Below are positions 1 to 9,033 of a stretch of DNA of 64,000 nucleotides, in pieces. Source of the DNA: Victivallis vadensis (GTDB lineage Bacteria > Verrucomicrobiota > Lentisphaeria > Victivallales > Victivallaceae); NCBI RefSeq assembly GCF_003096415.1, contig NZ_QEKH01000002.1, positions 208,280 to 272,279 on the forward strand. The letters are read 5' to 3'. The notes under the pieces were generated by a model. The model did not search any database, was not told the origin of the DNA, and was given only the letters and a program-made list of their open reading frames with translations. Position 1 is the first letter of the stretch. Each line of letters starts with the position of its first letter. The position numbers were made by a program, and so were the translations under genes.

Positions 1-1168
1 TGAAAGCCAGCTTGCGGCAGCCCGCCGCCGGGTCTTCTGGATTGTTGACCGCGTCGAGCGGCTCCACTCCCTCCTCCGGGAAATTGGTGATGGTCACCTT
101 GAGCGGGTCGAGCACCGCGAGGAAACGGGGAGCGGAGGAGTTCAGCTCTTCGCGGACGCAGTATTCCAGCACCGCCACGTCGGTCAGGCCGTCGAATTTG
201 GTCACGCCGACCATCTTGCACAGGCGGCGGATCGCGGAGGCCGGAATGCCGCGGCGGCGCATGCCGGACAACGTGGGCATGCGCGGGTCGTCCCAGCCGT
301 GCACATGATTCTCCTTGACCAGCTGCAGCAGTTTGCGCTTGCTCATCACCGTGTAGGTCAGGTTCAGCCGCGAGAATTCGGTCTGCTGCGGCCGGTCCGG
401 GAATTTGTAGCCGAGCGAGTCGAGCACCCAGTCGTAAAGCGGCCGGTGGATTTCAAACTCCAGCGTGCAGAGCGAGTGCGTGACTCCTTCGAACGCATCC
501 TCCAGCGGGTGCGCGTAGTCGTACATCGGGTAGATGCACCATTTGTCGCCGTGGCGGAAGTGGTGGGCGCGGCGGATGCGGTAGATCACCGGGTCGCGCA
601 TGTTGATGTTGGGCGAAGCCATGTCGATCCGGGCGCGCAGCACCTTGGCGCCGTCTTCGAATTCCCCGGCGCGCATCCGGGCGAAAAGGTCGAGGTTCTC
701 CTCGACGGAGCGTTTGCGGCCGGGCGACTCCTTGCCGGGATTGGCGAGGTCGCCGCGGTATTCGTCCCACTCCTCGGCGGAGAGGTCGCATACGTAGGCT
801 TTGCCGCGTTTGATCAGCTCGACCGCGCACTCGTACATCCGCTCGAAGTAGTCGCTGGCATAGTAAAGATGTTTGCCGAAGTCGAAGCCCAGCCAGCGCA
901 CGTCGTTCTGGATGGACTCCTCGTACTCGGTGTCCTCCTTGGTCGGATTGGTGTCGTCGAAGCGCAGGTGGCAGACGCCGTTGTTTTCCGCCGCGATGCC
1001 GAAATCCAGGCAGATCGCCTTGGCGTGGCCGATATGCAGATAGCCGTTGGGTTCCGGCGGGAAGCGGGTGACGACCTTGCCGTTGTATTTGCCGCTTTTC
1101 ATATCCGCCGCGACCATCTCGCGGATGAAATCCAGCGGCGCCGCGTTGTTTTCAGTAGTTTCAGCCAT
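1..1168 (-). CDS. glnS: Glutaminyl-tRNA synthetase (3' end outside window)
   Basis: Charges tRNA-Gln with glutamine in the cytoplasm (class I synthetase). The minus-strand frame opens at ATG 1168 ([18 protein letters not shown]) and is still open at base 1, giving about 389 residues of an expected 550 or so. The class I HIGH region is present as [14 protein letters not shown] near residues 41-54, followed by [13 protein letters not shown]. The KMSKS-type loop reads VMSKRKL near residue 274, the spacing expected for GlnRS. These motifs distinguish GlnRS from GluRS. A weak ribosome site (acggag) lies about 12 nt upstream and a good sigma-70 promoter about 45 nt further up. The C-terminal anticodon-binding barrels lie off the window. 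Confidence 0.95.
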   Translation of the reverse strand, partial: MAETTENNAAPLDFIREMVAADMKSGKYNGKVVTRFPPEPNGYLHIGHAKAICLDFGIAAENNGVCHLRFDDTNPTKEDTEYEESIQNDVRWLGFDFGKHLYYASDYFERMYECAVELIKRGKAYVCDLSAEEWDEYRGDLANPGKESPGRKRSVEENLDLFARMRAGEFEDGAKVLRARIDMASPNINMRDPVIYRIRRAHHFRHGDKWCIYPMYDYAHPLEDAFEGVTHSLCTLEFEIHRPLYDWVLDSLGYKFPDRPQQTEFSRLNLTYTVMSKRKLLQLVKENHVHGWDDPRMPTLSGMRRRGIPASAIRRLCKMVGVTKFDGLTDVAVLEYCVREELNSSAPRFLAVLDPLKVTITNFPEEGVEPLDAVNNPEDPAAGCRKLAF

Positions 1169-1580
1169 GATAAAATCAAACTCCGTAAATCAGTTGCACG
1201 ATATTTTTGAAAAAATATACCATCATAAGTGCGGTTTGCCAAATCGGGACCGGGATATTCTTGAAGGAAAAAATAGAACCGCGACAATTTCCGTACTCCG
1301 GCGGGAGAAAAAAGCGAACCTGACCGTTTCAACCGGCCGAACGGAGCCGGCGGGAGGTGTGGGGGGGGCCGGGTACGTACGGACTGTCGATTCCGTCAGG
1401 TTCGCAACAGCATCAACATCATCAGTCTGCTGTTTTCAATATAGCCTGAAAAGTTGACTGAATCAAGTTTATCATAAAAATAAATTATTTAACACCGTGT
1501 GCAAGTTTCCTTATGACACGCGGCGACAGGAAAGGAGAACAACTCTTTCCCGAAATCCTCTTGAATAATAAGAGGGGAGG
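1169..1580. other. Intergenic region between glnS and the rhamnosidase gene
   Basis: 412 bp between divergent genes. It contains the glnS promoter and a perfect 11-bp inverted repeat (gcgaacctgac 1314-1324, gtcaggttcgc 1395-1405) enclosing a G-rich stretch. A hairpin (cctctt 1557-1562 with aagagg 1570-1575) includes part of the ribosome site of the next gene. No clear promoter for the rightward gene was found; ttgact at 1456 has no well-spaced -10. No small ORF with a convincing ribosome site was found. Confidence 0.5.
1214..1242 (-). promoter_or_regulatory. Sigma-70-type promoter of glnS
   Basis: On the minus strand TTGGCA (1242-1237) is separated by 17 nt from TATATT (1219-1214). Predicted transcription start is near 1207, giving a leader of about 40 nt before the glnS ATG. 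No T-box-like structure was seen, and there is no room for one. Confidence 0.55.
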
Positions 1581-4007
1581 ATGTATTTTTACTGGCGGAA
1601 ATTCACAGGCACAGGAAATGGAGCAGCGGAACCGATGAACATGGTCAGGCGGATTTTGATTCCGGAACAGCCGTTCCGGGAAAGACGGCCCGGGGCGGCG
1701 TGGCCGGAGTGGGGTGTATGGCCCGCGAAATGGATTGCTCCGGCAGAAGGTGAGGCGGCAGGAATGCGTGCGACCCTGTTCCGGTGTGACATTGAGATGG
1801 AACGGCAGGAGACGGTGCGGCTGCATCTGGCGGCCGACGCGGTTTACCGGTTCTGGATCGACGGTGTTTATGTGGCCTCCGGGCCGGAGCAGGGGGACCG
1901 GAACCATACCTTTTTCGATACGTTCGACTGGGAGGCCGGAGCGGGAGCGCACCGGCTGACGGTGCTGGTGACGAGCTTCGGCGGTTCGGGGCCGTTTTCC
2001 CGGATGGAGTTCGCCCACGGGCTGCTGCTGGCGGCGGAGGGCGCGGCCGGAGCGCGGCTGAACAGTTGCGCCGCCAACTGGCGCGCCGCAGGAATTGCCG
2101 GGATCGCCGGGAGGAATGTGCTCTATGGCGCCGGGAGTGTGGGGCAGGAGTTGGTGTTCGACCTTGCCGGATGGCCGGAGGGGGCGGAGCGCGGCGAAGG
2201 AGTCGCGTTCGGGCCGGTCGTCGAAGGCGAATCGGGGAGCAATGCCGGAATGCGCAACGAGTACCGGCCGGTTCCGCTGCTGGAACCGGCGGCCCTGCCG
2301 GAGATGGCGGCAGCTCCGGTCGGCGGCTGGCGCGTGGTGTGCGTAAGCCCCAGCGAAGGGCGACGGCTTCCCGCGGACGGCGGCGATTCGGAGCGCGCGG
2401 CGGAGTGGGAGAGGGGGCTGAAGCAGGGAAATATGCGCGTGCCGCCGCATTGCAGTCTGCGGGTGCTGCTTGAACTGGATGATTATTACTGCGGCTGTCC
2501 GGAGCTGACCGTTTCCGGCGGCGCCGGTTCCGAGCTGGCGGTCGGCTGGTGCGAGGCGCTGGCGGTCACCGACGAGCCGTCCGGGCGCAAAGACGACCGC
2601 CGGGAGTGGCGGGGGCGGTATTTCCACGGCATTTACGACCGTTTCCGCATGGACGGGCGGCTGGGCGCGGAATTGTTCACGCTTCACTACCGGGCGGGGC
2701 GGTTCGTTTCAATCGAGGTGCGGACCGGGGCGGAACCGCTGGTGATCGACCGTTTCAGCCTGCGCGAAAGCCGCTATCCGGTGGAGTTTGCCGCTGCTTT
2801 CGAGTGCGGGGACGACCGGTTCGCGGAGTGTTTCCGCCTGGCTTGCCGGACTTTGGAAATGTGTTCGCACGATACCTTTATGGATTGCCCGTTCTACGAG
2901 CAGCTGCAGTATGTCGGCGATACCCGGATTCAGGCGCTGGTCACGCTGGCCGCGACGCCGGACGACCGGCTGGTGCGCAAAGCGTTGCGGCTTTTCGCCT
3001 CCAGCCAGCTGGAATCCGGGCTGGTGCAGTCGCGCTATCCGTCGCGGGTCACGCAGGTGATTCCGACTTTCACCCCGTACTTTGTCGGGATGGTGCTCGA
3101 CTGGGCGAAGTGGCGCGGCGGAGCGTTGGCGCGGGAGCTTTTCCCGGCGGCGCGGCGCGGAACGGACGCCTTTGAACGGTGGCTGAACCGCGACGGCCTG
3201 CTGGAAATCAACCGCAGCTGGAACTTTGTGGACTGGCCGGGCTGGAAGTGGGGCGTGCCGCCCGACGGGGAGTTCGGCGTTTCCGGCGTGCTGAATGCGC
3301 AGTATCTCTATACGCTGGAGATGACGCGTGAACTGTGCGAGTTGATGGAGGCCCCGGAGCTGGCGGCCCATTACCGGCGGCGGCTGGCGGAGCAGTCGGA
3401 GCGGTTCGTGCGCGCTTTCTGGCGGCCCGATGCGGGGCTGTTCGCGGATTCGCTTGCCGGCGATGCGTTTTCGGAGCATGCGCAGGTGTTCGCGCTGCTT
3501 TCCCATGCGCTGCCGGAGGAGATCCGTGAGCGGTGCGCGGCGACGCTGTTCCGCCGCCGCGACCTGACGGAGGCGACGGTCTACTTCACGTTTTATCTGT
3601 TTGAGGTGTACCGCGAGTTCAACCGCCCGGATCTGCTGGTCGAGCGGCTGAAGATTTTCTTCGATATGAACACGCTCGGGCTGAAAACCATGCTGGAGGC
3701 GCCGGAGCCGTCGCGCTCCGACTGTCACGCATGGAGCGCCCATCCGATCTGGCACTTCCTGACTTCGCTGCTGGGGGTGCGCCCGGCGGGAGCGGGATTC
3801 CGGCAGGTCGAGGTGCGGCCGCAGTCCGGCCCGCTGCCGTTCGTGCGCGGGAAAGTGTGCCACCCGGCGGGGATGATCGAGGTCGAGTGCGATGCGCATT
3901 CGGCCCGGGTCGTGCTGCCGGCGGGCGTGACGGGAAGGTTTATCGCGCCGGACGGCCGGAGCTTTGCGCTCGGCGGCGGCGCGGATCAAATTGAATTTCA
4001 ACCGTAA
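1581..4007 (+). CDS. Alpha-L-rhamnosidase-like glycoside hydrolase (GH78)
   Basis: Predicted to release L-rhamnose from plant or microbial polysaccharides or glycosides. The N-terminal third is a beta-sandwich typical of GH78, with a lectin-like motif YRFWIDGVYVASGPEQGDRN near residue 90. The catalytic (alpha/alpha)6 barrel follows, with the acidic motif DCPFYEQLQYVGD at residues 435-447, the position of the GH78 DCP...GD signature, and SDCHAWSAHPIWHFL near the C-terminus. At 808 residues it is within family range. There is no signal peptide, so it probably acts on imported oligosaccharides. The start at 1581 follows agaggggagg; ATG 1635 (MNMVRRILIP) is an alternative that would remove an unconserved-looking 18-residue lead. 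An esterase follows 18 bp downstream, suggesting joint degradation of an acylated rhamnoside. Confidence 0.85.
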   Translation: MYFYWRKFTGTGNGAAEPMNMVRRILIPEQPFRERRPGAAWPEWGVWPAKWIAPAEGEAAGMRATLFRCDIEMERQETVRLHLAADAVYRFWIDGVYVASGPEQGDRNHTFFDTFDWEAGAGAHRLTVLVTSFGGSGPFSRMEFAHGLLLAAEGAAGARLNSCAANWRAAGIAGIAGRNVLYGAGSVGQELVFDLAGWPEGAERGEGVAFGPVVEGESGSNAGMRNEYRPVPLLEPAALPEMAAAPVGGWRVVCVSPSEGRRLPADGGDSERAAEWERGLKQGNMRVPPHCSLRVLLELDDYYCGCPELTVSGGAGSELAVGWCEALAVTDEPSGRKDDRREWRGRYFHGIYDRFRMDGRLGAELFTLHYRAGRFVSIEVRTGAEPLVIDRFSLRESRYPVEFAAAFECGDDRFAECFRLACRTLEMCSHDTFMDCPFYEQLQYVGDTRIQALVTLAATPDDRLVRKALRLFASSQLESGLVQSRYPSRVTQVIPTFTPYFVGMVLDWAKWRGGALARELFPAARRGTDAFERWLNRDGLLEINRSWNFVDWPGWKWGVPPDGEFGVSGVLNAQYLYTLEMTRELCELMEAPELAAHYRRRLAEQSERFVRAFWRPDAGLFADSLAGDAFSEHAQVFALLSHALPEEIRERCAATLFRRRDLTEATVYFTFYLFEVYREFNRPDLLVERLKIFFDMNTLGLKTMLEAPEPSRSDCHAWSAHPIWHFLTSLLGVRPAGAGFRQVEVRPQSGPLPFVRGKVCHPAGMIEVECDAHSARVVLPAGVTGRFIAPDGRSFALGGGADQIEFQP

Positions 4008-4025
4008 CTGACGAGGACATGTAGT

Positions 4026-4841
4026 ATGGATGTATTTCCGCTCTGGAGCAAGATCGAATCGGCCGGCACCGGCAACCCGAAGGATGATTTCGATCCGTGT
4101 ATTCAAACCTATCTTCTGGAAAAAAGCGATAAACCGCGCGGCGCGGTCGTGGTGTTCCCCGGCGGCGGCTACTCCTGCCGGGCGCCGCATGAAGGCGAAC
4201 CGATCGCACTCAAATTCAATGAGCTCGGCTTCCACGCGTTCGTGGTGCAGTACCGGGTCGCGCCGTACCGCTTCCCCGCGCCGCAGCGGGATGCGTTCCG
4301 GGCGATCCGGCTCATCCGCAGCCGGGCGCAGGAGTGGGGCGTGAATCCGAACCAGATCGCGACGCTCGGCTTTTCGGCGGGCGGACATCTGTGCGCCTCG
4401 ACCGGAACGCTGTACCGGGAGATCGACGCGGACGCGGGGGACGAGGTGGACAACTTCCCGTGCCGCCCGGATGCGATCATCCCGTGTTATCCGGTGATCA
4501 ACCTGACCGACGGCATCGCCCACCGCGGCAGCGGCGAAAACCTGCTCGGCGACAAAATCAATACGCCGGAAGCGGCGAAGTTGGATCTGGACAAGCGCGT
4601 TTCGCCGGATGATCCGCCGGCGTTTCTGTGGCACACCGCGGACGACGGCGCGGTGAATGTGGAAAACTCGATCCGTTTTGCGCAGGCGATGTGGAAGGCG
4701 GGCGTGACCTGTGCGTTGCATGTGTTCCCGCATGCGCCGCATGGCGTCGGCCTCGGGCTGGATTACCCGGACATCGCGGTGTGGCCGGAGCTGGCCGCGA
4801 AATTCCTGACCGTGAACTGCAAGTTCACTGCGGGGAAGTAA
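4026..4841 (+). CDS. Alpha/beta-hydrolase, acetyl-xylan-esterase/BD-FAE-like
   Basis: Carbohydrate-esterase-like hydrolase of the COG0657 type, 271 residues, without a signal peptide. An oxyanion-hole segment VVFPGGGYS lies near residue 42, followed by the nucleophile elbow GFSAGGH (Ser117). A likely acid lies in HTADDGAVNVENS, and a catalytic His in HAPHGVGLG near the C-terminus. It starts 18 bp after the GH78 gene and is almost certainly cotranscribed, consistent with removing acetyl or other acyl groups from the sugar the rhamnosidase attacks. The substrate cannot be read from sequence. Confidence 0.85.
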   Translation: MDVFPLWSKIESAGTGNPKDDFDPCIQTYLLEKSDKPRGAVVVFPGGGYSCRAPHEGEPIALKFNELGFHAFVVQYRVAPYRFPAPQRDAFRAIRLIRSRAQEWGVNPNQIATLGFSAGGHLCASTGTLYREIDADAGDEVDNFPCRPDAIIPCYPVINLTDGIAHRGSGENLLGDKINTPEAAKLDLDKRVSPDDPPAFLWHTADDGAVNVENSIRFAQAMWKAGVTCALHVFPHAPHGVGLGLDYPDIAVWPELAAKFLTVNCKFTAGK

Positions 4842-4873
4842 CCGGATTTTTTTCAGAAACGTGAGGAGGTTTT

Positions 4874-5563
4874 ATGTACTTTGATCCTGTCTATTTCCTG
4901 TTTCTGCTGCCGGGCCTGCTGCTGGCGGCATGGGCGAGCTGCAAGACCAAGACGACCTTCGACCGTTATTCGGAGGTGACGACGGCGGCGGGGATGACCG
5001 GGGCGCAGGCGGCGGCCCGGCTGCTGGCCGACGCCGGAATCCGCGACGTCCGGATCGAAGAGGTCGGCGGTTTCCTCTCCGACCACTACGATCCGGCGAA
5101 CCGGGTGCTGCGGCTGTCTCCGTCGGTGTACGGTTCCAATTCGATCGCCGCGATCGGGGTGGCCTGCCATGAGGCGGGCCACGCGATCCAGCATGCGACC
5201 AGCTACGGGCCGCTCGGGATGCGCAGCGCGCTGGTGCCGGTGGTGAATTTCTCCAGCCCGGTCTCCTATATTCTGATGGTGCTGGGATTCATTCTGGCGG
5301 CGCCGGGGATGATCTGGCTCGGGGTGATCCTGTTTTCGATGGCGGTGCTGTTCACGCTGGTCACGCTGCCGGTCGAATATGACGCGAGCCGCCGGGCGAA
5401 GCTGCTGATGGTGGAGGCCGGGATCGTGACGCCCCATGAGGAGCGGGCGGCGGCCGAGGTGTTGAACGCGGCGTTCCTGACCTACGTGGCTTCGGCGGTC
5501 AGCGCGCTGCTGACGCTGCTTTATTACCTTTACCGGCTCGGGGTATTCAGCCGGCGGGATTGA
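4874..5563 (+). CDS. Zinc metallopeptidase, YugP family
   Basis: Membrane-embedded neutral zinc protease of the YugP/COG2738 family, 229 residues. An N-terminal hydrophobic segment (residues 4-18) is followed by a cytosolic region with the zinc motif HEAGHAIQHA at residues 99-108. Two more hydrophobic helices follow (about 120-165), then the conserved VEYDASRRAK segment, and a final helix (about 205-222). Ribosome site gtgaggag precedes ATG 4874. The physiological substrate is not known for this family. It is co-oriented with the sugar genes upstream but probably functionally separate from them. Confidence 0.88.
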   Translation: MYFDPVYFLFLLPGLLLAAWASCKTKTTFDRYSEVTTAAGMTGAQAAARLLADAGIRDVRIEEVGGFLSDHYDPANRVLRLSPSVYGSNSIAAIGVACHEAGHAIQHATSYGPLGMRSALVPVVNFSSPVSYILMVLGFILAAPGMIWLGVILFSMAVLFTLVTLPVEYDASRRAKLLMVEAGIVTPHEERAAAEVLNAAFLTYVASAVSALLTLLYYLYRLGVFSRRD

Positions 5564-5622
5564 AAAAGGGCGCTTGAGGATGTATATTGTCCCTGAACTG
5601 ATTGTTCCGGGATAAGGGAAGG

Positions 5623-6099
5623 ATGGCTCGTGTGGCAAAAGAACAGTTGAGATATTCCGCGAAATTCAAGCGCGATTACGTCGCGATGCTGGCGGTGGCG
5701 ATTTTTTTCGCGATCATTTTCTGCGAGGTGGCGCTGGCGGTCAGCATTCCGGCGTATCTGCATAAGGAGAATGCGATGGCGCTCGAGGTGAGGCGGCTTC
5801 AGCTGCTGGAGTCGTTCGACGGGGCGCGCAGCCTGGCGAACAACGTGAAACCGGCCCAGGAGGCGGCGGAGCTGGAGGCGCGGCTGCTGCGCTGGGACCT
5901 GAATCTGCTGGCGAATTACCTGCGGACCGAAGCGCCGAAGCTCACAAGCTCCGAGATTTCCGAACTTCAGGCCACGGTGCGGGACATCACTTATTTCCTG
6001 GCCCGGCTGCGGGAAGGCAGGAGCTTCTGTTCGGAACGGAAGCTGGATACGTCGATTTACATGGATTCCTTGTTGGAGGCCTCTGCGGCGAAGCAATGA
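5623..6099 (+). CDS. Small single-pass membrane protein, unknown function
   Basis: 158 residues from ATG 5623, which has aagggaagg directly upstream. A TTG at 5602 in the same frame would add seven residues and is less likely. A basic N-terminus (about 20 residues) is followed by one transmembrane helix (residues 23-45, LAVAIFFAIIFCEVALAV). The rest is a helical, probably extracytoplasmic coiled-coil domain rich in Leu, Glu and Arg. No recognised domain. The stop overlaps the ATG of the heptose kinase by 4 bp (atga), so the two are translationally coupled; a role in envelope or LPS processes is only suggested by this. Confidence 0.7.
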   Translation: MARVAKEQLRYSAKFKRDYVAMLAVAIFFAIIFCEVALAVSIPAYLHKENAMALEVRRLQLLESFDGARSLANNVKPAQEAAELEARLLRWDLNLLANYLRTEAPKLTSSEISELQATVRDITYFLARLREGRSFCSERKLDTSIYMDSLLEASAAKQ

Positions 6100-7121
6100 A
6101 CGATATTTCACGTCTGGAAGCGGTCATCAGTGGATTTTCCGGCAAGCGCATCGCGGTACTGGGCGATGTGATGCTGGATGTGTATCTGTGGGGCAAGGTG
6201 ACCCGGATTTCGCCGGAAGCGCCGGTGCCGGTGGTCAATGTCGAGCGGCGCACGAGCTGTCTCGGCGGCGCGGCGAATGTGATGCGCAACGTCGCGACGC
6301 TGGGGGCGAAATCCTTCGGTTTCGGGATGGTCGGGGCCGATCCGACCGGCGACGAGGTGATTCAGGCGCTGGGGGAGTACCGGATCGATGCGGCGGCGGT
6401 GCTGCGCGACGCGAACCGCCGGACCACGGAGAAAAAGCGGGTGATCGCGGGCGGCCAGCAGTTGTTCCGCGAAGATTACGAGGATACTTTCAGCGCGGAC
6501 GACGGACTGCGCCGCAAGCTGGTGGACGGGATCATCGACCTGATCCGCAAGCGGGAGCTGGATGCGGTGATCTTCGAAGATTACAACAAAGGCATGCTGG
6601 CGGAGTGGATGCTTGAGGAGATTATCGTCGAGGCGAAAAAGGCCGGGGTGGTCACGGCGCTGGATCCGAAGCCGAACAGCATGCGTCCGGTCAGGGGGAT
6701 CACGGTGATCAAACCGAACCGGCTGGAGGCGTTCGCGCTGGCGGGAAGGCCGGACCGGAGCGGCGGGACGGTGGCTCCGGCGCAGGACCGGGAGCTGACC
6801 GCGGTTGCCGCGGAGCTGTTGAACGCCTGGGAGCCGGAGCATCTGCTGATTTCGCTGGCGGCGCAGGGAATGGCGCTTTACGACCGGAGACATCCGGAGC
6901 CGCAGGTGATTCCGACGCGGGCGCGGGAGGTGTTCGACGTGTCGGGTGCGGGCGATACGGTGACCGCGACGTTCGCGTTGTCGCTGGTTTCGGGAGCGAC
7001 ACCGGTGGAAGCGGCGGAGCTGGCGAACCGGGCGGCAGGCGTGGTGGTTGCGAAAGTGGGCACGGTGCCGGTGCTGTTCGAGGAGCTGAAACAGGCGCTG
7101 TTGTGCTGCGAAAAAAAATAA
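6096..7121 (+). CDS. hldA: D-glycero-beta-D-manno-heptose-7-phosphate kinase (RfaE1 type)
   Basis: Phosphorylates heptose 7-phosphate at O-1 in the pathway to ADP-heptose for the LPS inner core. A PfkB/ribokinase fold of 341 residues: the N-terminus carries the RfaE-specific stretch RISPEAPVPVV, then SCLGGAANVMRN. The anion hole and catalytic base are in DVSGAGDTVTA (SGAGD at 283-287). Only the kinase half of HldE is present; no nucleotidyltransferase domain follows, so the adenylyltransferase must be a separate gene elsewhere, as in organisms with split hldA/hldC. It overlaps the upstream membrane-protein gene by 4 bp. Confidence 0.88.
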   Translation: MNDISRLEAVISGFSGKRIAVLGDVMLDVYLWGKVTRISPEAPVPVVNVERRTSCLGGAANVMRNVATLGAKSFGFGMVGADPTGDEVIQALGEYRIDAAAVLRDANRRTTEKKRVIAGGQQLFREDYEDTFSADDGLRRKLVDGIIDLIRKRELDAVIFEDYNKGMLAEWMLEEIIVEAKKAGVVTALDPKPNSMRPVRGITVIKPNRLEAFALAGRPDRSGGTVAPAQDRELTAVAAELLNAWEPEHLLISLAAQGMALYDRRHPEPQVIPTRAREVFDVSGAGDTVTATFALSLVSGATPVEAAELANRAAGVVVAKVGTVPVLFEELKQALLCCEKK

Positions 7122-7156
7122 AAAAATTAAAATAAAATAAAGGCCGCGAAGCGGCC
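7122..7156 (-). terminator. Strong intrinsic-terminator-like hairpin on the minus strand
   Basis: The perfect 6-bp stem ggccgc/gcggcc with a GAA loop (7142-7156) is followed, reading the minus strand, by a long T-rich tract (complement of the A-runs 7110-7141). It has the form of a leftward terminator, but no leftward gene ends here. In the rightward direction the A-rich side precedes the stem and would not terminate. Confidence 0.45.
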
Positions 7157-7454
7157 GACCCGCATCGGCACGTTGCCGGTCGCAGTCCGCGCGCGAATTG
7201 CGCCGGTCGCTGTGACCGCGCAGGCGCGGGTCCGGAGCGCAGCGAAATGTAAGGTTTGCGAAGGCAAACCGCATTGCAACAGTACCGCATCGGCGGAGCG
7301 CCCGGTTTTCCCAAAGAGCAGAGCGATTTTGGGAAAAACGGCAACAAGCGGAGCCGCCGGGCGAGGGGCGTCCCGGAACGAAATGTATGGCCAACTCCGC
7401 ACCGCAGTCGCGCCGGCGGAATCGGTAAGGAAATAATGAGGTGAAGAGGCACTT
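7122..7454. repeat. Gene-free hairpin-rich intergenic repeat (member of dispersed family)
   Basis: 333 bp between hldA and kdsB. It holds ggccgc-gaa-gcggcc (7142-7156), a cggcacgttgccg stem near 7166-7178 (variant of the ggcaccttgcc hairpin found in the other intergenic blocks), ggtttg/caaacc near 7252-7269, and ttttcccaaa paired with ttttgggaaaa near 7307-7340. Frames open on both strands here lack ribosome sites and have no recognisable product. The kdsB ribosome site (gaggtgaagagg) ends the block. Confidence 0.5.
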
Positions 7455-8210
7455 ATGAATAAGAAAAAAGAGACGGTGGCGGTGATTATTCCGTCACGCT
7501 ATGCGAGTACGCGTTTTCCGGCAAAGGCGCTGGCGCCGCTGTGCGGCAGGCCGATGGTGCAGCATGTGGTCGAAAAGGCGACCGCGTCGCAGGCGGATCT
7601 GGTGCTGGTCGCCACCGATCATGAGCTGATCCGGGATGCGGTGGAGTCTTTCGGCGGCCGGGCGGTGATGACGGCGGTGGACCATCCCTCCGGAACCGAC
7701 CGGATCGCGGAGGCGGTGCGCCGTTCCGGCGAGGATATCGACATTATCATCAACGTGCAGGGGGATGAGCCGTTGATTCCGACTTCGGTGATCGATGAAT
7801 TGATCGATATCATGAAGTCCGATCCGACGCTTGAGATGGCGACGGTCGCGGTGCCCGGCAACCGCGAAACGATGACCGAGAACAATGTGAAAGTGGTGTT
7901 CGGGGCGGACAAGTTCGCGCTCTACTTCAGCCGTTCGATGATTCCGTTCTGCCGTGCCGGGGGCGTTCCGGCGCAGGTCTATTTGCACTGGGGCATCTAC
8001 GCGTACCGGCGCAGCGCGCTGGAGAAGTTCGTGAAGCTGCCGCCGGGCGTGCTGGAAAACTGCGAAAAGCTCGAACAGCTGCGGGCGCTGGAGAACGGCA
8101 TAAGGATTTACGTGCATGTTTCCGACCTCGAAAGCATCGGCGTGGACACGCCCGCCGACCTGGAACGGGCGGAACGCAAACTGCGGGAGATGATGGAAAA
8201 TGGAAATTAA
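7455..8210 (+). CDS. kdsB: 3-deoxy-manno-octulosonate cytidylyltransferase
   Basis: Activates Kdo as CMP-Kdo for attachment to lipid A in the cytoplasm. 251 residues, the family's usual length. The N-terminal nucleotide-binding loop reads IIPSRYASTRFPAKAL (residues 11-26). It is followed by LVATDHE, the DHPSGTDRIAEA segment, INVQGDEPLI with the metal-binding Asp, and a C-terminal ESIGVDTPADLERA. First gene of a kdsB-kdsA-kdsC run; its 3' end overlaps kdsA by 11 bp. Confidence 0.96.
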   Translation: MNKKKETVAVIIPSRYASTRFPAKALAPLCGRPMVQHVVEKATASQADLVLVATDHELIRDAVESFGGRAVMTAVDHPSGTDRIAEAVRRSGEDIDIIINVQGDEPLIPTSVIDELIDIMKSDPTLEMATVAVPGNRETMTENNVKVVFGADKFALYFSRSMIPFCRAGGVPAQVYLHWGIYAYRRSALEKFVKLPPGVLENCEKLEQLRALENGIRIYVHVSDLESIGVDTPADLERAERKLREMMENGN

Positions 8211-9033
8211 ACCGGTCAATCCGATTCAGTGCGGGCCATTGACGATCGGCGACGGCCGTCTGACCCTGATCGCGGGCCCCTGCATGGCCGAGACGCTGGA
8301 AGTCTGCCTCGAAACTGCGGAGTTCCTGAAGAACCTGACTGCCGAGCTGAATGTGCAGTATATCTTCAAGGCTTCCTACGACAAGGCGAACCGCACCAGC
8401 AACGATTCGAAGCGCGGTCCCGGCATGGAGCGCGGCCTTGAAATGCTGGCGGAGGTGAAGAGGCGGTTCGATGTGCCTGTGATCACCGACGTGCATGAGC
8501 ACGAGGAGGTGCCGCGCGTGGCGGAGGTCGCGGATGTGCTGCAGATTCCGGCGTTCCTGTGCCGCCAGACCGATCTGCTGCACGCGGCGGGCGAGAGCGG
8601 CCGCGCGGTCAATATCAAGAAGGGGCAGTTCATGGCCCCCGAGGATATGCTCGGCGCGGTGGAGAAGGTCCGCTCGACCGGCAACGACCGGGTGATGCTG
8701 ACCGAGCGCGGCACCACTTTCGGCTACCATAATCTGGTGGTGGACATGCGTTCGTTGATGACGATGCGTTCGTTCGGCGTGCCGGTGGTGTTCGATGCAA
8801 CCCATTCGGTGCAGCTGCCCGGCGGGCTCGGCAATGCCTCCGGGGGGCGCCGCGAATTTGTGTACCCGCTGGCGCGCGCGGCGGCGGCGGTGGGGATCGA
8901 CGTGCTCTTCACCGAGGTGCATCCGCGTCCGGACGAAGCGTGGTCGGATGGACCGAATTCTCTGGACTTCAGGCAAATACGTGAAATTCTGACCAAGGTG
9001 AAAGCAATTCATGATCTCGTCGGAAACATTTAA
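8200..9033 (+). CDS. kdsA: 3-deoxy-8-phosphooctulonate synthase
   Basis: Condenses PEP with arabinose 5-phosphate to Kdo 8-phosphate. TIM-barrel of 277 residues showing the family blocks IAGPCMAE, FKASYDKANRTS, GPGMERGL, VITDVHE, IPAFLCRQTDLL, VNIKKGQFMAPEDM, TERGTTFGYHNLVVDMR and FDATHSVQLPGG. Cys in AGPCM and the CRQ position suggest a metal-dependent (class II-like) enzyme, but this was not tested. Overlaps kdsB by 11 bp and kdsC by 23 bp, so the three are one translationally coupled unit. Confidence 0.97.
   Translation: MEIKPVNPIQCGPLTIGDGRLTLIAGPCMAETLEVCLETAEFLKNLTAELNVQYIFKASYDKANRTSNDSKRGPGMERGLEMLAEVKRRFDVPVITDVHEHEEVPRVAEVADVLQIPAFLCRQTDLLHAAGESGRAVNIKKGQFMAPEDMLGAVEKVRSTGNDRVMLTERGTTFGYHNLVVDMRSLMTMRSFGVPVVFDATHSVQLPGGLGNASGGRREFVYPLARAAAAVGIDVLFTEVHPRPDEAWSDGPNSLDFRQIREILTKVKAIHDLVGNI

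Noticed and set aside
299..1210. 303-codon frame on the plus strand at the left edge
   Set aside because: Antisense to glnS, which shows all synthetase motifs; long shadow frames are expected at this GC content.
2709..4742. 677-codon minus-strand frame
   Set aside because: Antisense to the GH78 and esterase genes; composition of a GC shadow.
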